Assembly (NCBI RefSeq): GCF_029952525.1 | Contig: NZ_JASAOF010000003.1 | Span: forward strand, 534,555-598,554 | From: Saccharopolyspora ipomoeae | Lineage (GTDB): Bacteria; Actinomycetota; Actinomycetes; Mycobacteriales; Pseudonocardiaceae | Reading direction: 5' to 3' | DNA: 64,000 nt | In this document: positions 26,773-37,116 of the stretch, piece by piece | Position numbering within the stretch: the first letter of the stretch is position 1 | How the letters are laid out: each line of letters begins with the position of its first letter | Notes under the pieces: generated by a model | The model's database searches: none | Told to the model about the DNA's origin: nothing | The model's input: the letters and a program-made list of their open reading frames with translations, nothing else | Position numbers and translations under genes: made by a program

Positions 26773-27953
26773 CCCGCCAGCTCGGCCAGGACGCGGGCCA
26801 GGGCATGGGAACCTTCCTCGCAGTCCTCGGCGGTCGCGTGCTCTTCGGGGGCGTGGCTGACGCCGGTGGGGTTGCGCACGAACAGCATCGCCGTCGGTGT
26901 CTCGGCCGCGAGCACTCCCGCGTCGTGGCCGGCGCCGGTGGGGAGGATCGGTGCGTCGTCGAGAACTCCGCGCAGCCGGTCGCGCAGCGTCGGGTCGAAG
27001 TGGACGGTGTCGCCGAAGGATTCCTCGACGACGTCGAGCTGGCAGCCTTCCTGCCAGGCGAATTCCCTCGCCTGCTCGGTCAGGTCGTCGACCAGGGACC
27101 GCGCTCCGCGGGGCGCGCGGGCGTCGAGGTGAACGTCCACTGAGGACGCGATGACGTTGGTGCCGCCCGGGGTGGGGACCAGTCGGCCGACGGTGGCGCG
27201 ACCGTCCCGCGTCGCCTCGGCCGCGCTGCGGGCGGCGAGGACGAGCCGGGCGGCGGGAATCATCGGATCGTGGCGGTCGTCGATGAGGGTGGCGCCCGCG
27301 TGGTTCCCCTGACCGCGGAACCGGAACCGCCACCTGCCGTGGCCGAGGATCGAGTCGGCGACCGCGACCGGCCGGTCCAGGTCGATCAGTCCCTTGCCCT
27401 GCTCGACGTGCAGTTCCACGAAGGTCCCGATGCGACCGAGGGCACCGTCATCCCGGCCGATGCGGGCCGGGTCCGCGCCGAAGGTTCCCATCGCTTCGGC
27501 GAAGGTGAGCCCGTCGGCGTCGCGCAGACCGCGAGCGCGATCCGGGTGGATGGTTCCCGTCATCAACCGCGAGCCCAGGCAGGGGATGCCGAACCGGCCG
27601 CCTTCCTCCTCGGCGAAGACGATCAGCGCCAGCGGTGCGCGCGGCTGAAATCCGCGTTCCCGCAGCAGGTCCACGGCTTCCAGCGCGCTGACGACGCCGA
27701 GCGGGCCGTCGAAGGCCCCGCCGCCGGGCACCGAGTCGAGGTGGCTTCCGGTGACGACCGCTCCCGGGCCTGGCCGTCCCCACCAGGCCCAGATGTTGGT
27801 GTTGGCGTCGGTTTCCACCGCGAGCCCGCGCCGCTCGGCCTGCTCGACGAACCATTCGCGCAGGGTCCGCTCGGCGTCGTCGAAGACGTGCCGCGAGTAA
27901 CCGCCGCGCCGCCGGTCGGCGCCGATGCCGGCGAGGTCGTCCAGCCCGCTCAT
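26769..27953 (-). CDS. M20-family amidohydrolase (allantoate/N-carbamoyl-amino acid hydrolase type)
   Basis: This is a 394-residue metallohydrolase of the AllC / beta-ureidopropionase group. Metal-ligand motifs are [40 protein letters not shown] and the C-terminal [15 protein letters not shown]. It sits between hutU and hutF with 4-bp overlaps on both sides. This gene order is seen in actinobacterial hut clusters. Because HutF makes N-formyl-L-glutamate and no recognisable HutG deformylase is present, it may hydrolyse that product. That is inference; a true allantoate or N-carbamoyl hydrolase cannot be excluded. Confidence 0.88.
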   Translation of the reverse strand: MSGLDDLAGIGADRRRGGYSRHVFDDAERTLREWFVEQAERRGLAVETDANTNIWAWWGRPGPGAVVTGSHLDSVPGGGAFDGPLGVVSALEAVDLLRERGFQPRAPLALIVFAEEEGGRFGIPCLGSRLMTGTIHPDRARGLRDADGLTFAEAMGTFGADPARIGRDDGALGRIGTFVELHVEQGKGLIDLDRPVAVADSILGHGRWRFRFRGQGNHAGATLIDDRHDPMIPAARLVLAARSAAEATRDGRATVGRLVPTPGGTNVIASSVDVHLDARAPRGARSLVDDLTEQAREFAWQEGCQLDVVEESFGDTVHFDPTLRDRLRGVLDDAPILPTGAGHDAGVLAAETPTAMLFVRNPTGVSHAPEEHATAEDCEEGSHALARVLAELAG

Positions 27954-29596
27954 CGCCCCACCAGCGGAGTCCGCACGCCGCGCTGCGCGGCGACCTCCTC
28001 GGCGCGTTCGTATCCGGCGTCGACGTGCCGGATCACCCCCATGCCGGGGTCGTTGGTGAGCACGCGTTCGAGCTTGCGAGCCGCGAGCTCGGTGCCGTCG
28101 GCGACCGTGACCTGGCCGGCGTGCAGGGAACGCCCCATGCCGACTCCACCGCCGTGGTGCAGCGACACCCAGGTGGCGCCGGACGCGGTGTTGACCAGGG
28201 CGTTGAGCAGCGGCCAGTCGGCGACGGCGTCGGAGGAGTCGGCCATCGCCTCGGTCTCCCGGTAGGGGGAGGCGACGGAGCCGCAGTCGAGGTGGTCGCG
28301 CCCCAGGACGACGGGGGCGGCGAGTTCACCGGAGGCGACCATCTCGTTGAACCGCAGGCCCGCGGCGGCGCGTTCGCCGTAGCCGAGCCAGCAGATCCGG
28401 GCGGGCAGGCCGTGGAAGGGAACCTTCCTGTCAGCCAGCCGCAGCCAGCGGGCGAGGTGCTCGTCGTCGCCGAAGAGTTCCAGCACGGCCTTGTCGGTCT
28501 TGGCGATGTCGGCGGGGTCGCCGGACAGCGCAGCCCAGCGGAAGGGGCCTTTTCCTTCGCAGAACAGCGGCCGGATGTAGGCGGGGACGAAGCCCGGGTA
28601 GGCGAAGGCCCGGTCGTATCCGGCGAGCTGGGCCTCACCGCGCAGCGAGTTGCCGTAGTCGAAGACCTCGGCGCCGGCGTCGAGGAATCCGACCATCGCT
28701 TCGACGTGCTGGGCCATGGATTCCCGCGCGCGGGTGGTGAACTCGTCGGGTTTGCGCGCGGCGTAGTCGGCCCAGTCGTCCAGTTCCACGCCGAGCGGCA
28801 GGTAGGACAGCGGGTCGTGGGCGGAGGTCTGGTCGGTGACGATGTCGGCGGGCACGCCGCGGCGCAGCATCTCGGGCAGCAGGTCGGCGGCGTTGCCGAT
28901 GACGGCGACCGAGTGGGCGCGGCGGTCGCGCTTGGCGGCGACGGCCTTGTCGATGGCCTCGTCGAGGGAGTCGGCGACCTCGTCGAGGTAGCCCTGCCGG
29001 GCGCGGCGGTGGGCGCGTTCCGGGTCGCATTCGACGACGAGCGCGGCCCCTTCGTTCATGGTGATCGCCAGCGGCTGCGCGCCGCCCATCCCGCCGAGCC
29101 CGGCGGTGACGGTGAGGGTTCCGGCGAGCGTTCCGCCGAAGCGCTTGGCCGCGATGGCCCCGAACGTCTCGTAGGTGCCTTGGAGGATCCCTTGCGTGCC
29201 GATGTAGATCCAGGATCCGGCGGTCATCTGGCCGTACATCATCAGGCCGAGCTCGTCGAGGCGGCGGAACTCGCTCCAGTTCGCCCAGTCGCCGACGAGG
29301 TTGGAGTTGGCGATGAGCACCCTCGGCGCCCACTCGTGGGTCTGCAGGACGCCGACGGGTTTGCCGGACTGCACCAGCAGGGTTTCGTCGTCGCGCAGCG
29401 TCGTGAGCTCCCGGACGATGGCGTGGTAGCTGGGCCAGTTGCGGGCGGCTTTGCCGGTCCCGCCGTAGACGACGAGGTCGTGGGGGCGTTCGGCGACGTC
29501 GGGGTCGAGGTTGTTCTGCAGCATCCGCAGCGGCGCTTCGGTGCTCCAGCTGCGGGCGGTCAGCGTCGTGCCGCGCGGGGCTCGCACGTCGGTCAT
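27950..29596 (-). CDS. hutU: Urocanate hydratase
   Basis: HutU hydrates urocanate to 4-imidazolone-5-propionate using tightly bound NAD. It has 548 residues, normal for the family. Diagnostic blocks are [48 protein letters not shown] (NAD binding), [24 protein letters not shown] sequence here written [18 protein letters not shown], and [17 protein letters not shown]. The ATG overlaps the hutH stop. A copy of the dispersed motif (28412-28434) is in frame and encodes [12 protein letters not shown], a stretch where homologues usually read something like ERIAFQGLPAR. Confidence 0.97.
   Translation of the reverse strand: MTDVRAPRGTTLTARSWSTEAPLRMLQNNLDPDVAERPHDLVVYGGTGKAARNWPSYHAIVRELTTLRDDETLLVQSGKPVGVLQTHEWAPRVLIANSNLVGDWANWSEFRRLDELGLMMYGQMTAGSWIYIGTQGILQGTYETFGAIAAKRFGGTLAGTLTVTAGLGGMGGAQPLAITMNEGAALVVECDPERAHRRARQGYLDEVADSLDEAIDKAVAAKRDRRAHSVAVIGNAADLLPEMLRRGVPADIVTDQTSAHDPLSYLPLGVELDDWADYAARKPDEFTTRARESMAQHVEAMVGFLDAGAEVFDYGNSLRGEAQLAGYDRAFAYPGFVPAYIRPLFCEGKGPFRWAALSGDPADIAKTDKAVLELFGDDEHLARWLRLADRKVPFHGLPARICWLGYGERAAAGLRFNEMVASGELAAPVVLGRDHLDCGSVASPYRETEAMADSSDAVADWPLLNALVNTASGATWVSLHHGGGVGMGRSLHAGQVTVADGTELAARKLERVLTNDPGMGVIRHVDAGYERAEEVAAQRGVRTPLVGR
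28412..28434. repeat. In-frame dispersed motif inside hutU
   Basis: GTGGAAGGGAACCTTCC followed by TGTCAG is one of the best copies in the window. In hutU (minus strand) it encodes DRKVPFH immediately before the conserved GLPARICW. Confidence 0.9.
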
Positions 29597-31128
29597 CGAT
29601 CCCTCCCTGCGTCGGCGGCGGCGAGGACGTCGCCGCCGCGGATGAGTTCTTCGGCCGCCGCGATCTCGGGGGCGACGTGCCGGTCGGGTCCGGGGCCGGG
29701 CACGCGGGTGCGGAGCAGGTCGCGGACCGCCCCGGTGGCGGGTCCGGGGTCCAGCGGTGCGCGCAGGTCGAGGGCTCGGGCGGCGGTGAGCAGTTCGACG
29801 GCGAGCACGGTGGTGAGGCCGTCGACGGCGCGGCGGAGCTTGCGGGCGGCGGACCAGCCCATGGACACGTGGTCTTCCTGCATGGCGCTGGTGGGGATGG
29901 AGTCGACGGAGGCGGGCGCGGCGAGGCGCTTGAGCTCGGAGACGATCCCGGCCTGGGTGTAGTGGGCGATCATGTGCCCGGAGTCGACGCCGGGGTCGTC
30001 GGCGAGGAACGCCGGGAGACCGTGGGAGCGGGCGACGTCGAGCATCCGGTCGGTGCGCCGGTCGCAGATGCTGGCCACGTCGGCCAGGGCGATGGCCAGG
30101 AAGTCGAGGACGTACCCGAGCGGGGCGCCGTGGAAGTTGCCGTTGGATTCGATGCGCCCGTCGGGCAGCACCACGGGGTTGTCGATGGCGGCCGCGAGTT
30201 CGCGGTCGGCGACGGTTTCGGCGTGGCCGGCGGTGTCGCGGGCGGCGCCGTGGACCTGCGGCGAGCAGCGCAGCGAGTAGGCGTCCTGGACGCGCGGGCA
30301 GTCGGGGCCGCGGTGGCTGGCGACGATGGGCGAGCCTGACAGGAAGGCGGCCATCCTCGCGGCCGAGACGGCTTGGCCGGGGTGCGGGCGGAGCGCCTGC
30401 AGGTCGGCGGCGAAGGGACGATCCGTCCCCAGCAGGGCTTCGACGCTCATGGCGGCGGTGAGGTCGGCGACGTCGATGAGGTCGCCGATGTCGCGCAGGG
30501 CGAGCACCAGCATGCCGAGCATGCCGTCGGTGCCGTTGGTGAGCGCGAGACCTTCTTTCTCGGCGAGCGCGACGGGGGTGATCCCGGCGTCGGCGAGGGC
30601 GTCGGCGGCGGGGCGCTGTCGTCCTTCGGCGTCGAGGACGTCGCCTTCTCCGGTGAGGGCGAGGGCAACCGTGGCGAGGGGCGCGAGGTCTCCGGAGCAG
30701 CCGAGCGAGCCGTGCTCGTGGACGAGGGGAACGATTCCGGCGTTGAGCATCGCGGCCAGGGCGTGGGCGGTTTCGGGCCGGACGCCGGTGCGGCCGGTGG
30801 CGATGGTGTGCAGGCGCAGCAGCATCTGGGCGCGCACGACTTCGGGTTCGACGACGTGGCCCGCCCCGGCGGCGTGGGAGCGGACGAAGGATTGCTGCAA
30901 GGCCGCCCTTCTGCCACTGGGGATGTGGCGCACGGCCAGGGCTCCGAAGCCGGTGGAGACGCCGTAGACGGGTCGTTCCTCGGCTGCCAGCGCGTCGATG
31001 TGCTTGCGGGTGTCGGCGATGCCCTGTTCGGCGAGTTCGCTGAGCCGCACCGGGGTTCCGCCGCGTGCGACGGAGACGACCTCGGCTCGCGTGAGCGGCT
31101 GCGGGCCGATGAACAACTCGTTGTGCAT
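29593..31128 (-). CDS. hutH: Histidine ammonia-lyase
   Basis: HutH removes ammonia from L-histidine to give urocanate, the first step of the pathway. This 511-residue enzyme forms its MIO prosthetic group from Cys-Ser-Gly in [14 protein letters not shown], the actinobacterial variant of the usual Ala-Ser-Gly. Also present are [29 protein letters not shown] and [15 protein letters not shown]. It is the first gene of an operon of five overlapping genes (hutH, hutU, M20, hutF, hutI). The IclR-type gene starts 77 bp away in the opposite direction. Confidence 0.97.
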   Translation of the reverse strand: MHNELFIGPQPLTRAEVVSVARGGTPVRLSELAEQGIADTRKHIDALAAEERPVYGVSTGFGALAVRHIPSGRRAALQQSFVRSHAAGAGHVVEPEVVRAQMLLRLHTIATGRTGVRPETAHALAAMLNAGIVPLVHEHGSLGCSGDLAPLATVALALTGEGDVLDAEGRQRPAADALADAGITPVALAEKEGLALTNGTDGMLGMLVLALRDIGDLIDVADLTAAMSVEALLGTDRPFAADLQALRPHPGQAVSAARMAAFLSGSPIVASHRGPDCPRVQDAYSLRCSPQVHGAARDTAGHAETVADRELAAAIDNPVVLPDGRIESNGNFHGAPLGYVLDFLAIALADVASICDRRTDRMLDVARSHGLPAFLADDPGVDSGHMIAHYTQAGIVSELKRLAAPASVDSIPTSAMQEDHVSMGWSAARKLRRAVDGLTTVLAVELLTAARALDLRAPLDPGPATGAVRDLLRTRVPGPGPDRHVAPEIAAAEELIRGGDVLAAADAGRDR

Positions 31129-31182
31129 GTCTCCATCCCAGCTCGCGGAAGCTCCTGGCAGAAGCCCTGATGGTGGGTCTCT

Positions 31183-31198
31183 GTCTGGGATGTCAGAC
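31183..31198. promoter_or_regulatory. Inverted repeat in the hutH / iclR divergent region
   Basis: GTCTGGGATGTCAGAC has perfect 5-bp arms in a 77-bp divergent gap and directly precedes the IclR-type GTG start by 7 bp. It is a candidate operator for the regulator. Confidence 0.4.
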
Positions 31199-31205
31199 TC
31201 CGGGC

Positions 31206-31988
31206 GTGGGCGAGAGCAGCGATGTGCCCGCGCTGCGGCGCGGGTTGGCGATCCTGCGGGGGCTGGCCGGGAGGGCGGGGCCGGTGTCGGCTGGGGTGTT
31301 GGCCCGCGAGCTGGATCTGCCGAGGTCGACGACGTACCACCTGCTGGCGGAGCTGGTGGCGGGTGGTTTCGTGGTGCACCTGCCGGAGGAGCGCCGCTAC
31401 GGGCTGGGGGTGGCGGTGTTCGAGCTGGGTTCGGCGTATCTGCGGCACGATCCGCTGGAGCGCCTGGCGGGGCCGATCTTGCGGCGGCTGGTGGACCGGG
31501 TGGGGCGCGCGGCTCAGCTCGGGGTGTTGCGCGGGGGCGAGCTGCTGTACCTGATCAAGGAGCGCCCTTCGCAGCCGCAGACGCTGGTCACCGATGTCGG
31601 TGTGCGGTTGCCTGCGCAGCTGCCTGCGTCGGGGCGGGCGATGTTGGCTCATCTCCCGGCGGCGCAGGTGCGCGCGATGTTCCCTTCTTCCGAGCGCTTC
31701 GTGCTGCGCACGGATCGGGGGCCGCGCAGCCTGCCGGAGTTGCGGCGGTTGCTGGCCGAGGAGCGGCGCCGAGGCTGGGCGGTGGAGGACGGTGTCATCA
31801 CGCCGGGTTTCGCGTCGGTGGCGTGCCCGGTCTTCGATCACACGACGCGTCCCATCGCGGCGATCGGGGTGACCTTCCGGCATTCCTGCGAGGGGCCGGG
31901 GTGCGGTGAGACGTGGCCGAACCTGGCCGAGGAGGTGGGGCGTGCGGCCGCCGAGCTCACGTCGCGGATCAGCGGCCGCACGGCGTGA
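31206..31988 (+). CDS. IclR-family transcriptional regulator (probable hut regulator)
   Basis: This is a 260-residue protein with an N-terminal winged helix (ALRRGLAILRGLAGRAGPVSAG, and ELDLPRSTTYHLLAELVAGGFV) and a C-terminal IclR effector domain (VRLPAQLPASGRAMLAHL, then GWAVEDGVITPGFASVACPVFD). It starts at GTG 31206 almost at the end of the divergent promoter, with no ribosome site, suggesting a leaderless mRNA. The divergent position strongly suggests control of the hut operon, with histidine or urocanate as ligand (inference). Confidence 0.88.
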   Translation: MGESSDVPALRRGLAILRGLAGRAGPVSAGVLARELDLPRSTTYHLLAELVAGGFVVHLPEERRYGLGVAVFELGSAYLRHDPLERLAGPILRRLVDRVGRAAQLGVLRGGELLYLIKERPSQPQTLVTDVGVRLPAQLPASGRAMLAHLPAAQVRAMFPSSERFVLRTDRGPRSLPELRRLLAEERRRGWAVEDGVITPGFASVACPVFDHTTRPIAAIGVTFRHSCEGPGCGETWPNLAEEVGRAAAELTSRISGRTA

Positions 31989-32013
31989 CCGGCCACCGCT
32001 GGGGTGGCCGGTC
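31987..32013. terminator. Bidirectional terminator hairpin
   Basis: GACCGGCCACC (31987-31997) pairs perfectly with GGTGGCCGGTC (32003-32013) between the convergent iclR-type and substrate-binding genes. The iclR stop codon (31986-31988) overlaps its left arm. Confidence 0.75.
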
Positions 32014-32021
32014 GATCGAGG

Positions 32022-32900
32022 TCAGAGACCGACCGTGGCGATGAATTCCTTGGCGACGTCGGCGGGATTGGCCTTGTCGACTTCGAGCCGCTTGTTGAGC
32101 TCGGTGAGCTTGTCGGTGGTCAGGGCCCGGGAGACCTTGTTGAGGACGTCGGCCTGGGGCGGGGTGAGCTTGCCCTTGCCCGCCAGGGGGACGACGTTCT
32201 GGGCGGGGAACATGTTCTTCGGGTCGTCGAGCTTGACCAGGTCGTTGGTGGCGATCTGCGACGAGGTGGTGAACAGGTTGGCGACCTGGATCTCACCGGC
32301 GGTCAGCGCGTTGACGGTGATCGTGCCGGCTTCGACGCTGCGGATCTCCTTGAAGGTGCAGCCGTAGTCGCGAGCGATCGTGGTCTCCCACCGCGATTTC
32401 CACTCGGCGGGGGCGCCGAGGACGAGTTCGCCGCAGCGCGGTCCGAGGTCGGCCATCGAGCGCAGGCCGCTGTCGGCGGTGGCGCGGGTGACGGTGAGGA
32501 CGTCGGAGTCCTCGGCGGGTGACTGCTCGAGGAGTTCCATGTCGGGGGCGACCTTGGTGTCGAGCTGGTCGTAGACCTGCTGGGATTCGGTGGCGGTCGA
32601 GGCCGGGTCGAGGAACTGCAGCAGGTTGCCGGTGTATTCGGGGACGAGGGTGAGTTCTCCGTTGCGGACGGCGTTGACGTAGAACTCGCGGGCACCGATG
32701 CGGGGTCTCGTCTGCACGTCGGCCCCGGTGGTCTTGAGGGCTTCGGCGTAGACGTGCATGAGCAGTTCGCTCTCGGCGAAGTCAGCGGAGCCGACGACCA
32801 CCTGGCCGCCCTGCGCCTTGTTGGCTTCCAGGGGGTCTTGCGATCCGCAGCCGGTGAGCAGCACCGCCGCGGCGGCGGCCAGGGCCAGGAGTCGTTTCAT
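32022..32900 (-). CDS. Osmoprotectant ABC transporter substrate-binding lipoprotein
   Basis: This is a 292-residue lipoprotein. The signal peptide ends at the lipobox LLTGCGS, so Cys18 should be lipidated and the protein anchored outside the membrane. The mature part matches the OpuAC/ProX QAT family (VVVGSADFAESELLMHVYAEAL, and RNGELTLVPEYTGNLLQFLD). It likely binds glycine betaine, choline or carnitine. It is the last gene of a four-gene operon, and its ATG overlaps the upstream permease stop. Confidence 0.93.
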   Translation of the reverse strand: MKRLLALAAAAAVLLTGCGSQDPLEANKAQGGQVVVGSADFAESELLMHVYAEALKTTGADVQTRPRIGAREFYVNAVRNGELTLVPEYTGNLLQFLDPASTATESQQVYDQLDTKVAPDMELLEQSPAEDSDVLTVTRATADSGLRSMADLGPRCGELVLGAPAEWKSRWETTIARDYGCTFKEIRSVEAGTITVNALTAGEIQVANLFTTSSQIATNDLVKLDDPKNMFPAQNVVPLAGKGKLTPPQADVLNKVSRALTTDKLTELNKRLEVDKANPADVAKEFIATVGL

Positions 32901-33580
32901 CGATCGTTTCCTCCTCGTCGGGCGGCCAGGGTCAGACCGCGGGGTACCACGAGCCGGGTCAGCCCGGCCAACGCCAGATCGAGCAGGACGGCCAGGACCG
33001 CGATGACGATCGCCGCGGAGGCCATCTGGGCGTAGTCGCTGATCTTGAGCCCGTCGAGCAGGATGCGTCCGAGCCCGCCGAGACCGACGTAGGCGGCGAC
33101 GGCGGCGGTGGCCACGACCTGCAGCATCGCGCTGCGGATGCCGCCGAGCACCAGCGGCAGCGCGGTCGGCAGCTCCACCTGCCACAGCACTTGGGCGGGC
33201 CGCATTCCCATTCCCCGTGCGGCGTCGACGGCGTCGGCGGGCGCGTTGCGCACGCCCGCGTAGGCGCCGGAGAGGATCGCCGGGATCGCGAGGATCACCA
33301 GGCCGGCGAGCGCGGGGGTGACGCCGAGCCCGAACCCGAGCACCAGCAGGGTGACGACGCCGAGCGTGGGCAGCGCCCGCATCGCGTTGCCGAAGGCCAC
33401 CACGAGCACCGAACCCCGCCCGGTGTGTCCGATGTAGACGCCGAGGGGGATGGCGATGAGGGCGGCGACGAGGACGGACACGACGCAGTAGTAGAGGTGC
33501 AGCAGCGTCTGCGCGGGGATGCCGTCCGGTCCGCTCCAGTGCGCGGGGTCGGTCAGCCACGCGATCATCTCGCCGATCAT
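32897..33580 (-). CDS. Osmoprotectant ABC transporter permease
   Basis: This is a 227-residue inner-membrane permease (BPD_transp_1) with about five to six helices and the coupling loop EAA-like ARGMGMRPAQVLWQVELPTALPL split across the region at about residues 110-135. The start ATG 33580 overlaps the previous permease stop by 4 bp; the very long open frame upstream is a shadow. Pairs with the next permease to form the heterodimeric channel. Confidence 0.93.
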   Translation of the reverse strand: MIGEMIAWLTDPAHWSGPDGIPAQTLLHLYYCVVSVLVAALIAIPLGVYIGHTGRGSVLVVAFGNAMRALPTLGVVTLLVLGFGLGVTPALAGLVILAIPAILSGAYAGVRNAPADAVDAARGMGMRPAQVLWQVELPTALPLVLGGIRSAMLQVVATAAVAAYVGLGGLGRILLDGLKISDYAQMASAAIVIAVLAVLLDLALAGLTRLVVPRGLTLAARRGGNDR

Positions 33581-34214
33581 GACCGCGTCCACGGGGTCGC
33601 GAGTCGCCACAGCAGCACGAGCACCAGGTCCACCACCAGGGCGAGCAGGAGCGTCAGCACGATGCCGATGACGATCTGCTCGGGGTAGTCGCGTTGGAAT
33701 CCGTCGGTGAAGAGCCGTCCGAGCCCGCCGATGCCGACGAGGGCGCCGACGCTGACGAGGCTGATGTTGCTCACCGACGCCACCCGCACGGAAGCGGCGA
33801 GAACCGGCACTGCCAGGGGCAGTTCGACGGCGAGCAGCCGCCTGCCGGGCCGGTATCCCATCGCGGTGGCGGCGGCGACGATGTGGCCGGGAACCGAGTC
33901 GAGGGCGTCGCGCACCGGCCGCACCAGCAGCGCCGCGGTGTACAGGGTGAGGGCGATGATGACGTTGAGCGGCGACAGCAGAGGGGTTCCCATCAGCCCG
34001 GGCAGGATCACGAACAGCGCCAGGGAAGGGATGGTGTAGAAGACGTTGGCGATGTTCTGCAGGGCTTCGCGGAGCCAGCCGACGCGCTGCGCTAGGCGCC
34101 CCAGCGGCAGCGCGATCAGCACGCCGAGCAGCAGCGGGAGCAGCGACAGGTAGAGGTGCTGGCCGAGCTGGGTGATCACCAGTTCCCGGTTGCTCGGCGA
34201 CCCGAAGAAGTCGA

Positions 34215-34218
<4 letters not shown>
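33577..34218 (-). CDS. Osmoprotectant ABC transporter permease
   Basis: This is a 213-residue permease of the same family as its downstream neighbour, with conserved TAMGYRPGRRLLAVELPLAVP (coupling helix) and VSVGALVGIGGLGRLFTDGF. It has five to six helices. The ATG 34218 overlaps the ATPase stop. The two permeases plus ATPase and lipoprotein make a complete QAT-type importer. Confidence 0.93.
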
Positions 34219-35297
<1,079 letters not shown>

Positions 35298-35486
35298 GCG
35301 AGCCCCCTCTCGCGCGGGTCCCCCAAACGCGGCCGACCCTAGCCGGGCGCGTCACTCACCGCGATCTCCTGAGATCGATGCGTGATCTGCTCCCATGATG
35401 CGGGAAGTGCCTGCGCGTTGAACCATTCACGACGACACGAACGTTCCCGTCGCCGCATTCGGGCACCGATTAGGCTGTGCATTCCC

Positions 35487-37109
35487 ATGGACAACGCCCC
35501 CTCATCCAGCGCCCCTTCCGCCGGCAACCCGTCGTCCGGCGGCCCGGCATCCGGCGGCCCGGCATCCGGCGCTGCGTCAGACGTTCCCCCGATCGAAGCC
35601 GTCCGCGAGCTGCGCGCCGAGCAGGGCCTGCTGGGCCACCAGGTGCGTCGCGTGCTGGCCGAGCTCACCACCGCCGCGCGCTCGCTGGACGAGCTGATCC
35701 GGCGCACCGGGGTGTCGCGCCGCACCGTCGAGCAGGTGCTCGCCGCGGCCGGTGCCGACGTCGACGAGCGCGGCGGCGCGTTCTGCATCAAGGACTCCCT
35801 CCTCCCGCAGTACCGGCGGGAGCTGGACCTCGACGCGCTGCCGGTGGTGCGGGAGGAAAGCGACCTCGATGCCGGTGCGCTGGAGGCGATGGCCGGTTTC
35901 GTGGCGTCCGGGCCCCGACCGGAATCGGCGCTGGACCACGTGACGGCCACACCGGAGACGGCGTTGCGCCGGGCGATGTGGTTGCGCGACCACTACGACC
36001 TGGACGGCCGGAAGGTGCTGTGCCTGGGCGACCACGACCTGACGTCGCTGGCGCTCGCGCTGGTGGCGCCGTCGGCCGAGGTGCGGGTGGTGGACCTCGA
36101 CGAGCGGGTGCTGCGGCACATCGACTCGGTCGCCGCCGAGCGCGGTTTTCCCATCGTCACCACCCACGCCGACCTGCGGTTCGGGTTGCCGCCGACGTTG
36201 GAGGGCTGGGCCGACGCGGTGTTCACCGACCCGCCCTACACCCCGGAGGGCATCGGCCTGTTCGCGACGCGGGCCGCCGAGTGCCTGGCGCCGGGGAACG
36301 GCCGCCTGTTCCTGGCCTACGGCTGCAGCCCGCGCACCCCGGCGTTGGGCTGGAAGGTCCAGCAGGAGCTGATGCGACTGGGGTTCGTGTTCGAGGCGAT
36401 CCTGCCGCAGTTCAACCGCTACTACGGGGCGCAGGCCATCGGCAGCGCCAGCGACCTGTACGTGTGCCTGCCGACGGCGCGCACCCGCAAGCTGGCGCTG
36501 CGCCAGGACCAGGCGATCTACACCCACGGCCCGCAGTCGGTGGAGGCCGCCGGTGACACGCCGGAGGCCTTGCCGCAGGCCGCGGCGGAGCGGCTCGGCG
36601 CACCGGTCGCCGAGCTGCGGCGGGCGAGCTGGGCGCGGCCGGTGCGGGAGTCGGGACCGGTGGCGTTCGACCTGCGGGCTGATCCGGGCCCGTGGCTGCT
36701 GCGGATGCTGCTGGCCTGCGGTGCGCAGAAGGTCGCCTTCGTGCTGGGGAACAACCACCCGGACGTGACCAGCGAACGCGCCCAGTCCGAGCTGCGGGAC
36801 CTGGTGGCGGCCAAGTACCGGTTGGCGCTGCACCGCAGCACCCCGGACGGCAAGCACGCGATCGTGGTCGCCGAACGACCGGGAACCGAAGCGGCCGAGG
36901 AGTCGGCGGCCGGTTTCCTGCTGCAGCGCGTCCACGGCAAGCTCGGCAACGTCTGGCGGGAGGCGCTCATCGCGGGATCCGGGGACCTCACCAAGCGGCA
37001 GGCGCGCGAGAAGGTCGCGGAGCTGGCGCCGCACCCGCGGGACCTGGAGCTGCGGTTGATCGACCTGCCCCGGCACCGCATCGCCGACGTGCTGCGCGCG
37101 ATGCGGTGA
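35487..37109 (+). CDS. Aminopropyl-transferase-like protein (BpsA / DUF43 family)
   Basis: This is a 540-residue protein. Residues about 40-105 look like a winged helix (TAARSLDELIRRTGVSRRTVEQVL); residues about 140-330 form a Rossmann methyltransferase-like domain with KVLCLGDHDLTSLALAL, VRVVDLDERVLRHID and the FTDPPYTPEG motif. This matches N4-bis(aminopropyl)spermidine synthase (BpsA) of thermophiles. About 180 extra C-terminal residues are of unknown role. ATG 35487 lies 10 bp after TAGGCT, with no ribosome site, so the mRNA is probably nearly leaderless. A low-complexity PASGG repeat sits near the N-terminus. A role in branched polyamine synthesis is inference. Confidence 0.82.
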   Translation: MDNAPSSSAPSAGNPSSGGPASGGPASGAASDVPPIEAVRELRAEQGLLGHQVRRVLAELTTAARSLDELIRRTGVSRRTVEQVLAAAGADVDERGGAFCIKDSLLPQYRRELDLDALPVVREESDLDAGALEAMAGFVASGPRPESALDHVTATPETALRRAMWLRDHYDLDGRKVLCLGDHDLTSLALALVAPSAEVRVVDLDERVLRHIDSVAAERGFPIVTTHADLRFGLPPTLEGWADAVFTDPPYTPEGIGLFATRAAECLAPGNGRLFLAYGCSPRTPALGWKVQQELMRLGFVFEAILPQFNRYYGAQAIGSASDLYVCLPTARTRKLALRQDQAIYTHGPQSVEAAGDTPEALPQAAAERLGAPVAELRRASWARPVRESGPVAFDLRADPGPWLLRMLLACGAQKVAFVLGNNHPDVTSERAQSELRDLVAAKYRLALHRSTPDGKHAIVVAERPGTEAAEESAAGFLLQRVHGKLGNVWREALIAGSGDLTKRQAREKVAELAPHPRDLELRLIDLPRHRIADVLRAMR

Positions 37110-37116
37110 GCGCGGG

